In this document: in pieces, positions 49,001-61,918 of the stretch
How the letters are laid out: every line of letters starts with the position of its first letter
Position numbering within the stretch: position 1 is the first letter of the stretch
Notes under the pieces: generated by a model
Seen by the model: only the letters and a program-made list of their open reading frames with translations
Databases searched by the model: none
Told to the model about the DNA's origin: nothing
Assembly (NCBI RefSeq): GCF_047495875.1
Contig: NC_092471.1
Location: 10,251,001-10,315,000, forward strand
DNA length: 64,000 nucleotides
Direction of reading: 5' to 3'
From: Pithys albifrons albifrons
Lineage: Eukaryota; Chordata; Aves; Passeriformes; Thamnophilidae
Translations under genes and position numbers: made by a program

Positions 49001-52000
49001 GAGTTAGAACCCCAAAAGTTGAAATAAAAGCCCCTTTCACATTTTAGAGGATGTGCTCTTTCATTGATGCATCGCTGCGTACTTGAAGGATTCATATTTT
49101 GAAAAACTATGATCGTTAAACAAAAATTAGATTTTTAAGTACTGTGCTTGAAAATTTCCGTTATCATGCTCTGTAGTCACAAGTGAGCAAAAATAGATTA
49201 AAGTGCTCAGAGCATTTTTATTTTAAGTTTCACTAATGCTTATTTGTATCGGAAATAACAGCACTGCCTCCAGCTGCTGCCTTGAGAGCAGACTTTCCCT
49301 GTATTTACCTGAACTAATTTGGTACGTTGAACATAATTTCAGCAGTACACAGTGGTGACAGATGTATCTGTAGAATGCTTGGATGTGTTTTAAAATGCAT
49401 GTGTGATTGTAGCAAATATATTAAATAACCACATTTAATGTTTTATAAAACATGGAAGTCCAGATCAGAGCTGGAGTGGATTGACTTTGCATGCCTGATG
49501 GAAGAGATTTGTATCACCACGGTTCTCTAAATGGTATTTGGCAGTTCCTTTTGGCAATAAAGATTTTTTGATAAAAATCTACAAATTTACTGTGATTTGT
49601 GTGTTATTTAGTTGCCAAAGGATCATATTTTTCAGAATATTCATTTTGCATATGCATATTTGCATTACCTGTGATAGCTTTCAAATGAAACATTTTTTAT
49701 CATAATTTCGGTTTTATCAGCTATCAGTTTCCAGAACAGGAAAACAATTTTTTCTCTTGTTCTTCCTTTCTTACCCTTCATCATCTGAGACTTTTTCCGT
49801 AACTTGTAAGTATGATTTGTAACCATGAAAAAGCTTTATTTGAGTATGTCTCGTCATTGGTTTCTCAGATGCTAGCAAGCCACTTTTTATCTGTCTGCAC
49901 TCTTCTGCTCTACATTTCTGCTTCCTTTTCCTTTGTCTCGGTCTCTGCAATGAAGCTGTTCAAATACCACCACTTTATTGATAATGCTTTATTTTTAAAT
50001 TCTTTCTACAAAAATTTAATCTCCTGTTACGAGACAGGATATGCTCATTCTCTCAGTAAGTGGATGAGTTAGCGGAATGAATATCCTACGTGTTCATGGA
50101 GAACAGACACCCCCATGCCCATGCTGTCAGCGTGGAGAGATGGATGCTGCTGGTAATTTGTGTGGTGCAGTGGCTGACAAGATAGAGTAGCAGAGCAAAG
50201 CACCAGCGACTGCACCTGGCAAAATTTAGGGGCATCTTCAGCTGTGAATGGCTCTGCTTAATTTTTGCCGAAGCCTCCCCTGCTGAAACGATACATCAGA
50301 GCAGCACAAGCTGAGAAGTTGTGATGGCTGAACTTGCTCCTGCTGCTCACGAACCAGAGATACTGTAAATGCAAACAGTAGGTGATCCCCTTACCTCTAA
50401 TTAAAGCATGGATGCAAGTTTGACTATTCAGCTGCAGTCTCAAGTTACTCACAAGGCCAACCTGGGAGTTGAAAAGCAGGTGTTTTTGCTTCATACATAC
50501 TCTCAATACCTTTGCTTTTCTGGTTTCCTTGGCAGAAAGGACAGCTTGAGGGTAAAAAATGTACAGTGATGAATCTTCCTTTTTTCTTCTTCTTTGGCTG
50601 GTTTTTTTTTTTAAATATATATATAATTATGAAAAACTGTGGCATTTTCTACCATTCACTTCAGAGTAAAGAAAAAAATTTCCTGGGAATCCTAAGGAAA
50701 GGTGTCCTTCCCTAAGTGGTATTTTCTCATTTTTTTGTGGAGCTGCAATATGACTGTTTCTCTCCTGCTTGTCTTTTAAAGATGATCAAGATCAATTGTG
50801 ATAATAAAGATTATATGTGATGGTTATCCTGATTCTTTAGAAAAGAATGGCAGAGAAGGAAGTAAGAAGGAGCAATACTGTCATTTGAGAGGATGATTGT
50901 ATGTGGCTTGTAGCTAAAAGACTTTCTGTATTCTTCAGTATTCTGTGCACTTGTCCATAAAGAAATTAACATCTCGTTGGAGAATTCAGTTGTTGAAATT
51001 GGACACTCAAATGTCCAAACTTGCCTTTCGGGAATCTGCTCAGCTGTATAAAATGGCGGGTGGATATTGTGGCTCAGGCCCCTGCTTTGTTCTTTGTTAG
51101 TAGCCATATCCATTGCAGGAGCCAATGTGTGTGGTTTCCATCATGATCTTCCATTAGATGTCACTCAAATGTCTGCTTTTGGGTGGGTTTTTTTGGCTTT
51201 CAGGAGAGTGAGAACATGTGGGCTTGCTTAGCTTAAATAAGTGGTTATTTTTCAGATCTAGTTAATCACAAGGCCAAGTTCTTCACCTGAAAAAATCTTT
51301 CAAGAGTTATCCATTCAGATAGCTTCTTCTAGTCTTGGGCAACAATTACACTTTTTAAACACAGAAATCCTGATTACAAAGTTTTAGAGGAAGGACCCTT
51401 CCTCTCATTGTTCATTATCCTTATTTTTAAGAAGTCTTGATTTTTATTTATATTTTTCTTTCCATTCAAACTTGGTTTTATTCTTTTTCACTAGAATTGT
51501 GCCATGTTTGTGCAGACATCTGCTTATATCAAGGACAAAAAATTTAAAATTTTGTGTACAGCAGCAACTTTGTGAAATATTTATTACTGTAATCAGTAAT
51601 GTGCCTTAATAAATGACAGTATTATTAGTTCATTCCTGATGAGAGTTTCACAAAGATGAGTTAAGTTTTCCAGGGTGAGATTAATTTCTCACTTGCTCTC
51701 CCCGGTCTCCCAAAACCGATACTCAGAAATAAATCTTTTAGGAAAAGAATTTAATTATCTTGCATTTCCCATGTTGTTGGCTCTAATTAGGTGACTGTGC
51801 TTTGGATTCTGTCCCTCATTTTGGAAGTTTGAATGGACTCTGTAGATACAACAATTTTAGAAAGAGACTTGAGAATGCTGCTTGTCAGGAGACTACAGCT
51901 CTGTAGAACGTGATGAGTTTCACTTATTGGTTGACCCAGCACATTTATCCTGCTTAGCTGAAGTCATGCAAATCCAAGATACTGAACTTATTTACATTTG

Positions 52001-55000
52001 CTTGAACCATCCTTTTGGTAAAAGGAAAGATTTTTATTGTGGCAGTTCAATGGTTTCTCTTTATTCCCTAGTAATACTCTCTCTGTTATGTTTTATTCAA
52101 AGTTAATTGTGTGATAGCAAGATATTGTTTATTTCAAAATGGTTTTGAGAGCTGGGATATAGGACCAAGTAAGTGAAGGGGAGCCACAGCTTAGAAAAGG
52201 ATCCAGAGCCAAGAGGGTTAAATTGCACTTCTTTCTAAGATGTGAAATGGCTTGAAAATACTCTTTTCTAGGGCACAGCCTTGGTGAGTTTGCTGGTGCT
52301 GTTTTGAAAGACTTTCAATTACTGTGTCATGGGTAGGTTTTATGGAAGGGAAGTTTTCTTTCTGAAGAACAGAAATGAAATCATACTTTCTTCTCTAGGA
52401 ACTACAATGTAGTGTGTAACCACATATTCATGGCTACTGAATTACCCTGTTTGTGTCAATCTCTCTTGCTGTTCCTTTATTCCCTCAACAAAATAAGAGG
52501 ACAGATTCAGAGTAAAGAGGGGGCTCCTATCAGCTGGCCAACATCTGAATCCTTGTAAAACCAAATAATTTTGGTGGGGTGAAAAATTTCTATCTAACAT
52601 AGATTAAAACAGAATAAAATCCCAGAGGTTCTGTGCTTAAAGAGACAGTGTTAATTTATAGATTACATATATTCTGTGTACAATTATTTCCTGCTGTCCT
52701 TACTCATAACATCAACATAACAAAAATGGAGGGCCAGGAAGAGGTGTTTTCCTTTGGTTTTGAATTTATGATGATTGCAAAATACTCTGTGATTTTTTAC
52801 TCCGTGGAGTTTGTAATTTGGTTTATTTGATGTAGTTCCTGTAGGTCTCAGGACTTCATGAAATAATTGGACTGTCAGTGCTTAACTAAAGCTAGTGACA
52901 GCTTGTGTTTGCACTTCCTGCGTGTTTTTGCAGATTTTTGTTGGCTTAGTGGAAAACTGTAGAGGTCAGTAGCTTGCTATATGTTCCTACAGTCACTTCA
53001 GAGCTCAGGCCTGTGCTCCTAACCAGAAAGAGTGTTACAAGAGTATTAGTATAATGAAAAATATTAGAAACAAATTGGAATATTTTAAAATGTTTCAGAC
53101 TTACTTAGAGCAGATTCAACAGTGAGTTTAGCCCCTGAAGCAAAGAATAGCATAATAGAGGGACTTGAAGGCCTGTTTTTCTTTTATAGGTGATCTCTGT
53201 AGAACAGGAGGTAAGAAATATTGTCTGGACTTCTTGTGGAAGCTTGGAAGAGCTGATGAATTCATCAGTGCCTTTTATGCAGCTCTTCTGGAGGATTTAA
53301 ATCTTCATGTCTTCAATTTATTAAATTATTATGGGAAAGTCATTCTATTGTTATAAAATTCATTTTTCTTATGCAAGTTTCTGTGCTATTTTTGTTATAG
53401 AAAGGTATTGTCTCTCTGATAACATTGCCAGTGGGAAGGAGGTCTTGGACTGGCTCATGTAAATGGAAAATACGTGGAGAAAATCAAAGTACAAAGAAGT
53501 CTTCTGTGCCTCTAGCTGGCATTTCTTAGAAAATGATGTCTCTTAAGCCTTCTGTTATAGTCAAGAGAGACACTTCACTTAGTCCATTAATCTATCTGAA
53601 AAGCTTTACTACCTGTGTTCACCAAATAAATGTATTCAAAACCTACAAAATTATTGAGTCCAAAATAGTCTGTGGATGGGCTGCTTTGAAAAGTTCACCC
53701 TGTCAGGGAGTCAGTTTGAAAATCAGACTAGGAAGAGTCAGTAACAGTAGCCTGGCATTAGCTGCATACCATTTATCAGTTTAAACAAATATGCATTATC
53801 GTTCTCCTTTTTGTTGCCTGCTCTTTGGATAGACAGGGTAGGAATATGCAGGGATAGGTGTGTTTGTGGTGCAGGGAAAAAGAGGTTTCCTGGTTTGGAT
53901 CCTAAGTCTGTGGTGTGCTGCTGTTTTTGCTACATGATGTCAAATGCTTCTCTTCATGACTATTACACTGATTCTAGCAAGAGAAAAATATTTATTTTAA
54001 ATTTACTCTGAAATTGGCACTGAAACTTGCAAGTTTCTGCCATAAAGATTAGAGGTTTTGTTCCCAAACCAGAAAAAGCTTGGAAACTGTTGCAGCAAAT
54101 TTCCCTCTGCCTCATTTGTTTCTCTTCATTCCAAGTTTACTCAGGGGTTTTGCAGGATGCTTGGAAATTGTTGGTGCAAGTTGTTAGCAGCATTAGTCAG
54201 TCTTACGAAAAGCCAGATAGATTTTTTTTTTAATACTTCAATAAATGCTGCTGTTACAGAGGCATTTGGACAAAATATTCTAATAATCCCTGTCTCTGGA
54301 GATGGAGCACATCTGTGAACCAAGAGGCTAAGGAATGAGTTGGAAAGTAAGCCCCGATGAAGATGATTACAGAGTAGTTTGAAAAATTATTTATTCAATA
54401 GCAACCAAGTTATTTAAGTATGTATTTGTTTACATGCAGAAAACCCAGTACATTAAAACAGGCCCACATTTGAAACAAAGTACAAATTATTAAATCAAAT
54501 AATGTACCAGAAACTTATAATGTGAAAAAATTGAGAAGTTGGCAGTGAGCACGCTGGTTACCTGTACACTTGAAACAACAGGAATTCATGGCATCACTGG
54601 TATTAACCTTTGTGAATATTTCATATGCAGCACACACTGTCTTATCTATCAAATTCCACTTTTTCAATCAAATAAACTTGCAGAAACATCAGATGATGTT
54701 TGCAGTAAAGATTTAAAAAATCCCAAAAGCAAGGAGGACAATGAAGATGCTTTGGCACATAAAGTTCTTTCATGAGTCGCTTTATACTTCTTGAGAGGCA
54801 CCAAGAATTCAGTGCTAGGTGCCTCTTGGATAGGAGGATGTGTGTGCAAGGCATGGACTTGAACCCACTGGCGATGAGCCATGATGTGAACAATGTACGT
54901 AACTCAGTAACTTTGGAAAATGTCGGAGTATTTTCAGAAGTAAGTTAATGTTTGCTAACCATGGTTCCAATAGGGTGGAGCTGTAGTGGCTGTCATGTAA

Positions 55001-58000
55001 TCCAATTTTTTTTTAAAATATCTGTGATTCTCCATTTGTATTTATGCTGATGAGACCACAGACATGGTAATATCACAGGAGGATTCTCTGGCCTTAATGG
55101 TGTTTGTGAATAAAAGAGATTCTAACTCATAGGAATGGAAGTTACGCGAGTCCTCTTGTTTTCTAGTAACTCTCCTGGCAGGTGTGTGTGTATCAGAGAG
55201 AGAGGGAAGAAAGGGCTGATCTTTGAAATCATTGATTTGCAGGTGTTTTACTGCTAGGAGAGACTTTAGTAAGTATTAGTAGCGAAGGCAAGTGTGGAAG
55301 TGTAATGGTGTAAATCAGACTAAATCATCTTAGTACTCCTAATCCAGCTAGAGTGTAATGGAAGGGGGACCTCCTCCCAGAGTGAGCATCATGGTAATTT
55401 GATGCTCAGCTCTGATTCGGTATCTTGAGCACGTACTTCAGTCTGTGTCTGTTCATCAAAACACCCAAACATGTTCTCAGATTTGTGCACACAGCTCTGG
55501 CATCCAGGACATTTAGTAAAACCTTGCTGGTGTCAGTGACGCAATTCTGTGCCTGTAGAATAAGGCTGACTAAACAGTGGTTCTTTAGGTGTGTGTTCTT
55601 CTAGAGAAAGTCAAGTGCTGCCCCACACTGCCATTGTCTCATGAAACACCAGGATTCTGATGAGGACTTCTAGGACCTCTTGAGTAGAAACAAGGGGCTG
55701 CTAATCTGGCTTAGCTCTTCTCTGTCAAGTGGAGATGTGGGAAAAGCCCCACTTCTCTGTCACCATCACACATACCCCTGCAGACCACAATCTCTTGCTG
55801 TTGCTGATGACGAATAAGATTGTTCTCTGTGTTATGTCTCGTGGAGCACAGGAAGCACCAGGGTAACATTTTGCTATGCAGCTGGCTAACAGCAGATTTT
55901 AAACCAATATTTAAAGCTATGACAATCTGTCCAAACCCTCTGAGATTAACAAAAAATTTCAAACCAGGTTGATCTGTCTTGAACGCTCCCTCCTGCTTTG
56001 AAAGGGCAGCAATCAGTTAAGAATTAACATGTAGCAATGTGACTTTTCTTTCACAGTCAGGCTTTTGCTGTACCATTTCCATCAATTTTGGCTTCCACAT
56101 TATTCAGCTGTGCACCAGACAACTCTTTTGTTTTGTGCCAATTAACCCAGCTTGATAAACAGTGATTATGCATAATTTATAAAGAATAATATTCTTGTTG
56201 TTCCCTGTAAATAAGACACTGGCTTAGTGAGGGTACTGGTCTGTGAATTACTGTCAGAAGTGATTGTGAAGGTCCAGGAGGCTGGTAGCAGCAAGGACTC
56301 TTTGGACTGTAAGGCAGATACAAATTATAGGGAGAATAAAAGTAGATGGGTGATGCTTTTGTAAGGGCACTTGGGATTTTAATTTTGCATTTCTGTAGTT
56401 TGCTCTTTCGGTGTACTGAACAGGTCTCTCAGATCTAGTCCAGCTCTCACTGAGTGAACTTCTCCAGTGCTATTGGTGGGTACTTTATTGGGCCCCTAAG
56501 GAGCATCTTCAAATAATTTTCCTGGCTGCTGAAGCCAATTTTCACAGCCATTCTGTTTCCTCTTCTGTGTTAACTCATCTGAAGCCTCTCAGCCTGATAA
56601 GCTGACAGCAGTGGGGCACGAGAACTGGGTGAGGATTGCAGAGCCCCATGAACTTTGAGTAAACTGGGGGAGGAGATAGAGAAGTGCAAAATCCAGTTCA
56701 CTTGTCTGAGATGTACTTGCAGCTCTTGCTGGAATACTATTGCAGTGCCTCCAGAAGAGTGTTAGGGACTGTTGGTTTGGGTAAACTGGGTTGTCTGTCA
56801 GCCAGCACCATGCTCTGCATACATGGAGACAACTGGAAACCCTCCAGAGCTGGAGGCTGCTTGCACAGCTGCTGTTTTGGCGTTTGCATCCCCTTTCTCC
56901 TTGGACAACCTTAATTGTGGCCTTCACCTCATGGTGAATTTTACTCAGTTCAATGCTTCAGGTGTGTTGGCCATTTTGCCTCTTCTATCTCATCCTCTGT
57001 AATACATCCCCACAGGCCTATAAATGGCACCACCTCAGCAGACTCAGCTCATCTTTCATCACACTTCCAGGGCCTTGTTTTGATTTATTGCCTTTCACCA
57101 CAGTAGCCCAGAATGAAGTCAACTTCTGAAATCACTTAGGGAAGGATCTGCTGAACAAGCAGACATTTAATAATACGCCTCTGCCTTTTTACTTCCTCCT
57201 TACTGAGATGTTCCGGTGAATAAGAAATCCCTCCAGAGTACCAGAGTGCTGGAGAGAGCTGCTGCTGATCTGCAGCTCTGGGCACGGCATTGCCTTACAC
57301 TGCTGTGCTTTGATTCAACCCCGCAATCTGCCCAACATCCTCCACTGCAAAATGCTGCCCTTTTGTGATGGGTGTGATTTATTTTTTTCTTTACACCACA
57401 AAGCTCTTGCTTTCTCTTAGCCTGTTGTTTGAAGTGTTGATGAGATATACAAGATAGCTCATCTCTGAAGATAGTAACAATAGCAACTTGAGTACTCCCT
57501 GGCCTATCATATCTTGTCATGTTTTTATTAAAAACACTTTTTTCAGCATGTCTTTTTGTTCCAAGGCAGAGTGCTTAATGGCTTTGGAACTCCTATGACT
57601 TTGAATAAAGTTACAGAAACGTTCATGATTTTATATGAAACTATTAAAGGTTACTAAAGTGTTTGCTGGAATATGTATGTTAGTAGAGTATATTGGATAT
57701 CCATATTAGTATATTGGCTGCCTGTAAATAAATGGCTGCCAAATTTCCTGGTTTGTTATAACTGAGTAATTTTTGAAAGAATGGAGTTTTTCTTATTTTC
57801 CTTTCACGAACATTTTTAGCAAAAAGGCTCCAGAAATTAAGAGATACAGTTACAATCCAAAGTGATCACAGCATGCTGGCATAACACACAAGATTAAAAT
57901 TAAAAGCATTTCAAATGGTGCAGCAGATGGAAACAAGTTATTTCACTCGAGTGAGTGTTATGTATTTGTGTTGCATGCACACTGTCCGTGTTACTGCAGA

Positions 58001-60069
58001 GATTAGTCACGACACAGGAGTTGGAGTCTTGGATATGAGGGACGCAAATGATCATTGTTTGCTGTGAATATGTTTAGACTCCCATGGGAAAAGCTTTGCC
58101 AGGTCCTCTGGCTCCCTCACACAGGTGTCAGCTCATCTTCCATGCTCCATGGAGAAAGGAGTATGTGGTTATATGTACAGGATAGGCCGAGCCTTTTCTC
58201 AGGGGGCAAAGCTCGATGAACTGCTTTACATCCACTCGTTAAGGCTTTAACACTCTCTAAACTTGAGGGAGGCCCATGCCATAAATCTAAAGCATCCAGG
58301 ATGGTGGAGCTGCAATCAGGAGCAGAGTGTTGGCATTGTACAGACTGCTGCTGTTGGTGAGGCATTGATCATCTTGGGCTAACTGAGCAGAAACATCTCT
58401 TCGTCAGGGTGCAGAAGTCAGATACCGATGCCTTTCCATTTCTCTCCAGCAGTGAGTTTAATTGTCTACGAAGATAAGCCTCTTGCTGCTTCTCTTACAA
58501 ATGCCTACTTTGGTGTCAGGACCAGCATAGGCAGAAAGCAGAAGAGCCCACAAATAACACAAATCCACAGCACTTCAATCTGAGTTCTGCAACAGGGTTA
58601 CAAAGTCTTCTTTCTAAAAGCTTTTCGTGTAAACCTGCATGGTGTGTTTTTAATGTCTTTCCCTTAAAACTAAAAGGAGTATTTCCTTGTGAGCAGCTTG
58701 TGAGGGTGGTGGGACCAAAAAGGAAAGTGGTCTGTTAACATAAAAGGTTGTGAATTGCCAGGATGGATTTAAGAACAGAAAACTTGGTTATAGTTCGTGG
58801 GGTCTGGTCTAAGAGCTTGAACTCCATCTTGTAAAGCCAAAAGCAAGATAATGTAGTATTCTGATCTGCATCTCCTTAAGTATAGTCCTTAAGTACCTAA
58901 TATGTTTTTTAAATCATCCTCCAAAAAAAATCAGTGGATTTGTATGGCACACATATATATCCTCTCACCTTTAATCCATTTTAAGCTTTAAACCCCTGTT
59001 TTGCTTCTTTCAAACTCCAATCGATTATACTTCAAAATGAGTCATGGTAATCTGACTCACAGTTTTCAAAAGGAATGTTTTCATACTACGCAGAATACAT
59101 GTTATTTAAAAAAAAATCAGTTTGTAATAGGGATACCAGGTAAACAAAATCTTTATGTAATTTGGACCTCTTGATATAAGAGGCTGACGCCTTTCCTGGA
59201 AACTGGGTGCATTGACTCCTGGCTTTCTTCCACTGTCAGAAATGTGTTGTAAATACAGAGATTCAGACTTTACACCATCTTAGGTTTAGAAGTAGCTTGG
59301 GAGCTAAACAGTAGTATGAAATAGCAGGGCAGGTAGCATAGCCTGCTCCAAGCTACTCAGGCTACCTGCAGTACTCTGGAACAAGAACAGCTTTCAGAAA
59401 GTTAAGCACAGCTTTCTCAGGACAATCAAGGTTGTGTTCAGTCTGTCTTTTCATCTGTCTTACAGTTTGGTGCTTAAGAATCCTCTTTTTATTGACATTT
59501 TAAATGTACTAGCTAGTTGTTTAAATACCAAGGCTTTCATTTGCATATATATCAAATTGGGAGGTTGAGGCCAGAGAGGTTTTCATCCTGGTTTACCTTT
59601 ATCTGACTGAAGTTACGCTAATGGACAACCACCTCAGACCTGAATGAACATCAGCTGCCTCTCACTGAGTGCTTTCTGAAACTGCACCTTTCCCTTGTCA
59701 GCCTTTCTGTCTATAAGGGTCTGACTGCAGAGGTGCACGTGTTTCTCACGAGCAGTCCTTGCAGGTCTCAACAGGCACCTGTTGGCCCCGTGGTGTGCGT
59801 GAGATGTGGCGCTGCTGCTGCTGTGCCCACCAGCACTGCTCCAGCCTAAGTGGCCTATTTTTATCATTGCAAGCTGGCATTTTTCATACACTCATAAAAT
59901 TCACACAAATGTTTCAGTGTGAGAAGGAAGATCCAGCATACAGCAAACTCATGTAAATCGTCAGGGTTTTATTTGACCGTGGTAGTATATATAAAAGCCA
60001 AAATGGGATTTGTAAAGTTTAATGAGTCAAGTATGTCATAAATAATTGGGCATATGAAGGTTGTGGTAG

Positions 60070-60170
60070 TGTATTTGTACAGCACCCAACATGAAGGAAC
60101 TGTAATTGAGATTCGGTTTCCAAAGTCATCCTGGAAAGCAGATAAGAAATAAAGACTCCTTTAATAATGT
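60070..60170 (+). repeat. Possible ancient interspersed repeat relic
   Basis: GTGTATTTGTACAGCACCCAACATGAAGG followed by AACTGTAATTGAGAT recalls the old amniote motif 'tgtttgtacagcacctagcacaatgggg'. This may be the same family as the relic at 11695. The family is not assigned. Confidence 0.3.
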
Positions 60171-60819
60171 GTAATAGAATTGTGATAGGGTGACCAAAGT
60201 AATCTTGAACAGGATCTTGACCAGAGACTGTTTGGGGACGCTTGGATCTGAATATGTGTTTTGAATTGCTTTCCACTAAATGGTTTGCAAAATATAAATG
60301 GATTAATTCTTATTCCTTTCATTTGCAATTTAATAATATTCCCCTCCTGGTACCTGAACGTGCTGTTTTTATTTTATTTGCTCTCCTAAAATGCAAACTG
60401 AAGGAAGTGTGTATATTTGAAGAAGGCATTAGATTGAGCGAAACAAGCAAGCTGAGTAGTTCTTTCTAAAAAGAACTAGATAAAACACTGCAGTTATATC
60501 ATTGAGAAAACTGATGCCATAAATGAAGTAGCAAGAGTAAATCACGATATTGTTTTGGGTTCCACTGTTAAGGTTTTGGGTTGGGGTTTTTTTGTTTTGT
60601 TTTGAGGGGATTTTTTTGTGTTTGTGAGGGCATACCATTTTCTAGGGAGGATGAGAAGTGATGTTACAGCCAATACCTCAGGAAAATTTGTATACAATTC
60701 CATGTTGTAGCTTCCTTGATGCCCTCCTGCCCTCAAGAATAGTCACTGTAAGCTATTTCAGAAATAGCTGTTTCAGAAATACATCTTTTCTCACCTAAAT
60801 TTTTAACAATGCAGTGACT

Positions 60820-60958
60820 CTGAGATTAGCTCAGTTGGTTAAAACTTGGTTGTAATAATGCCAAGGTCATGGGTTCAATCCCCTGTGTGGGCCATTGACT
60901 TAAAAGTTGGACTCGATGATCCTTATGGGTCCTTTCCAACTCAGAATAGTCTGTGAAT
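60820..60958 (+). mobile_element. tRNA-Ile-derived SINE with CR1-type tail (TguSINE1-like)
   Basis: The head (60820-60894) is a degenerate tRNA-Ile(AAT) with an A box TAGCTCAGTTGG (60827-60838), an anticodon-loop segment GTAATAA, CGCCAAGG-like TGCCAAGGTC, and a B box GGTTCAATCCC (60872-60882). The tail (60907-60956) carries GACTCGATGATCCTTATGGGTCC and TTCCAACTCAGAATAGTCTGTGA, the CR1 3' end recognised by CR1 reverse transcriptase. This head-tail fusion is the TguSINE1 design known from zebra finch. It is a retroposon and not a working tRNA gene: the acceptor stem ends (CTGAGAT / GGGCCA) do not pair properly. Confidence 0.93.
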
Positions 60959-61899
60959 ACATATGTGTGAAATATTTTCTTTGTGCCAGAATTCAGTGTC
61001 TTAATTAAAATGTAAAAGATGGGTTTATTTGCTATGGATAAATGCAGTTCATTTTAAATTTTTAATATGAGTTTGTCTTTAAAGAAAGCTCTCGCTTCTG
61101 ACTGCCTGGAGTCTCTGAAAGTAGCTTATTCTACATTCAGGGGCACTGCTGTGCTGATCTCCTCAGGGCTCAGGGTAGGGTGAGTGTGACTTTTCACTCA
61201 GTGTGTTGAAAGGGAAGTGGAAGAAAGCAGTAGAGGCATTGTCCATCTCTCTAAGAGCAAGTCTGTTTGCTTGCTGTAAGAGTGATGTTAGTGGTTACCC
61301 TTACATTAGTACAGCATGATCCTGTTCCATTAGAAAGTAGTCCTGTTAGTCTGTTAGTCTGCAAAAGCTGGCAGGGAGAATTGTCTGGAATCCAGGATAA
61401 TTGGCAGAAGAAAGTGGAGAGAATAAAATTATTTCACAGTTGAGGGAAACACAGAGCCCAAACCCAAGGAACTGGGGAATGTCAGTGGAGATGGAGCCCC
61501 AGCAGTGCCTCTCCTGCCAGGGAGCTTCAGGAGTATCACTGAAGCAGTGTGCTTTTGGCACAGGTTGATTTTGTCAGACTCACTTTATAAGAGATTGATA
61601 GGGATAAATGGGAAATTACTGGTCCATCAAAAGAGTAATGAAGAAGGAATAGTATTGTCCTCTCAAACCCCTGACTCCAGAACTACTGGACTCTTATATC
61701 CCATGTGGAAGTGTACTGGATGCCACACTTGGGAGGATCCTGCTGACTTTTACAATTTGGTCACTCATGGTGATATTAAGATCTAACATTAACATATCTC
61801 TTTTATTGACTTATGCATCTTTTCTCTAAACAAGTAAAATCCAGACCTGCTTGTAAATGTTCCTAGTAACGCTTCAGTTGTTTTTGTAAGGCTGGAAGT

Positions 61900-61918
61900 A
61901 AAAAAAAAAAAAAAAAAA
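61900..61918 (+). repeat. Poly(A) run (19 A)
   Basis: Nineteen consecutive A in GRIA3 intron 2. I see no retrotransposed gene body upstream, so it is listed as a simple repeat. Confidence 0.85.

Noticed and set aside
53165..53356. Possible exon with acceptor TTTTTCTTTTATAG at about 53190 and a GTAAGA donor at 53211
   Set aside because: The enclosed piece is 21 bases, has a stop codon in two frames and does not match GRIA3; chance splice-site words are common in an intron.
60820..60894. Functional tRNA-Ile gene
   Set aside because: The body resembles tRNA-Ile with A and B boxes, but the acceptor stem is broken and it is fused directly to a CR1-type tail, which marks a SINE.
61900..61918. A19 run as the tail of a processed pseudogene
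   Set aside because: No gene-like body or target-site duplication is visible upstream; CR1-mobilised bird retroposons also do not usually end in poly(A).
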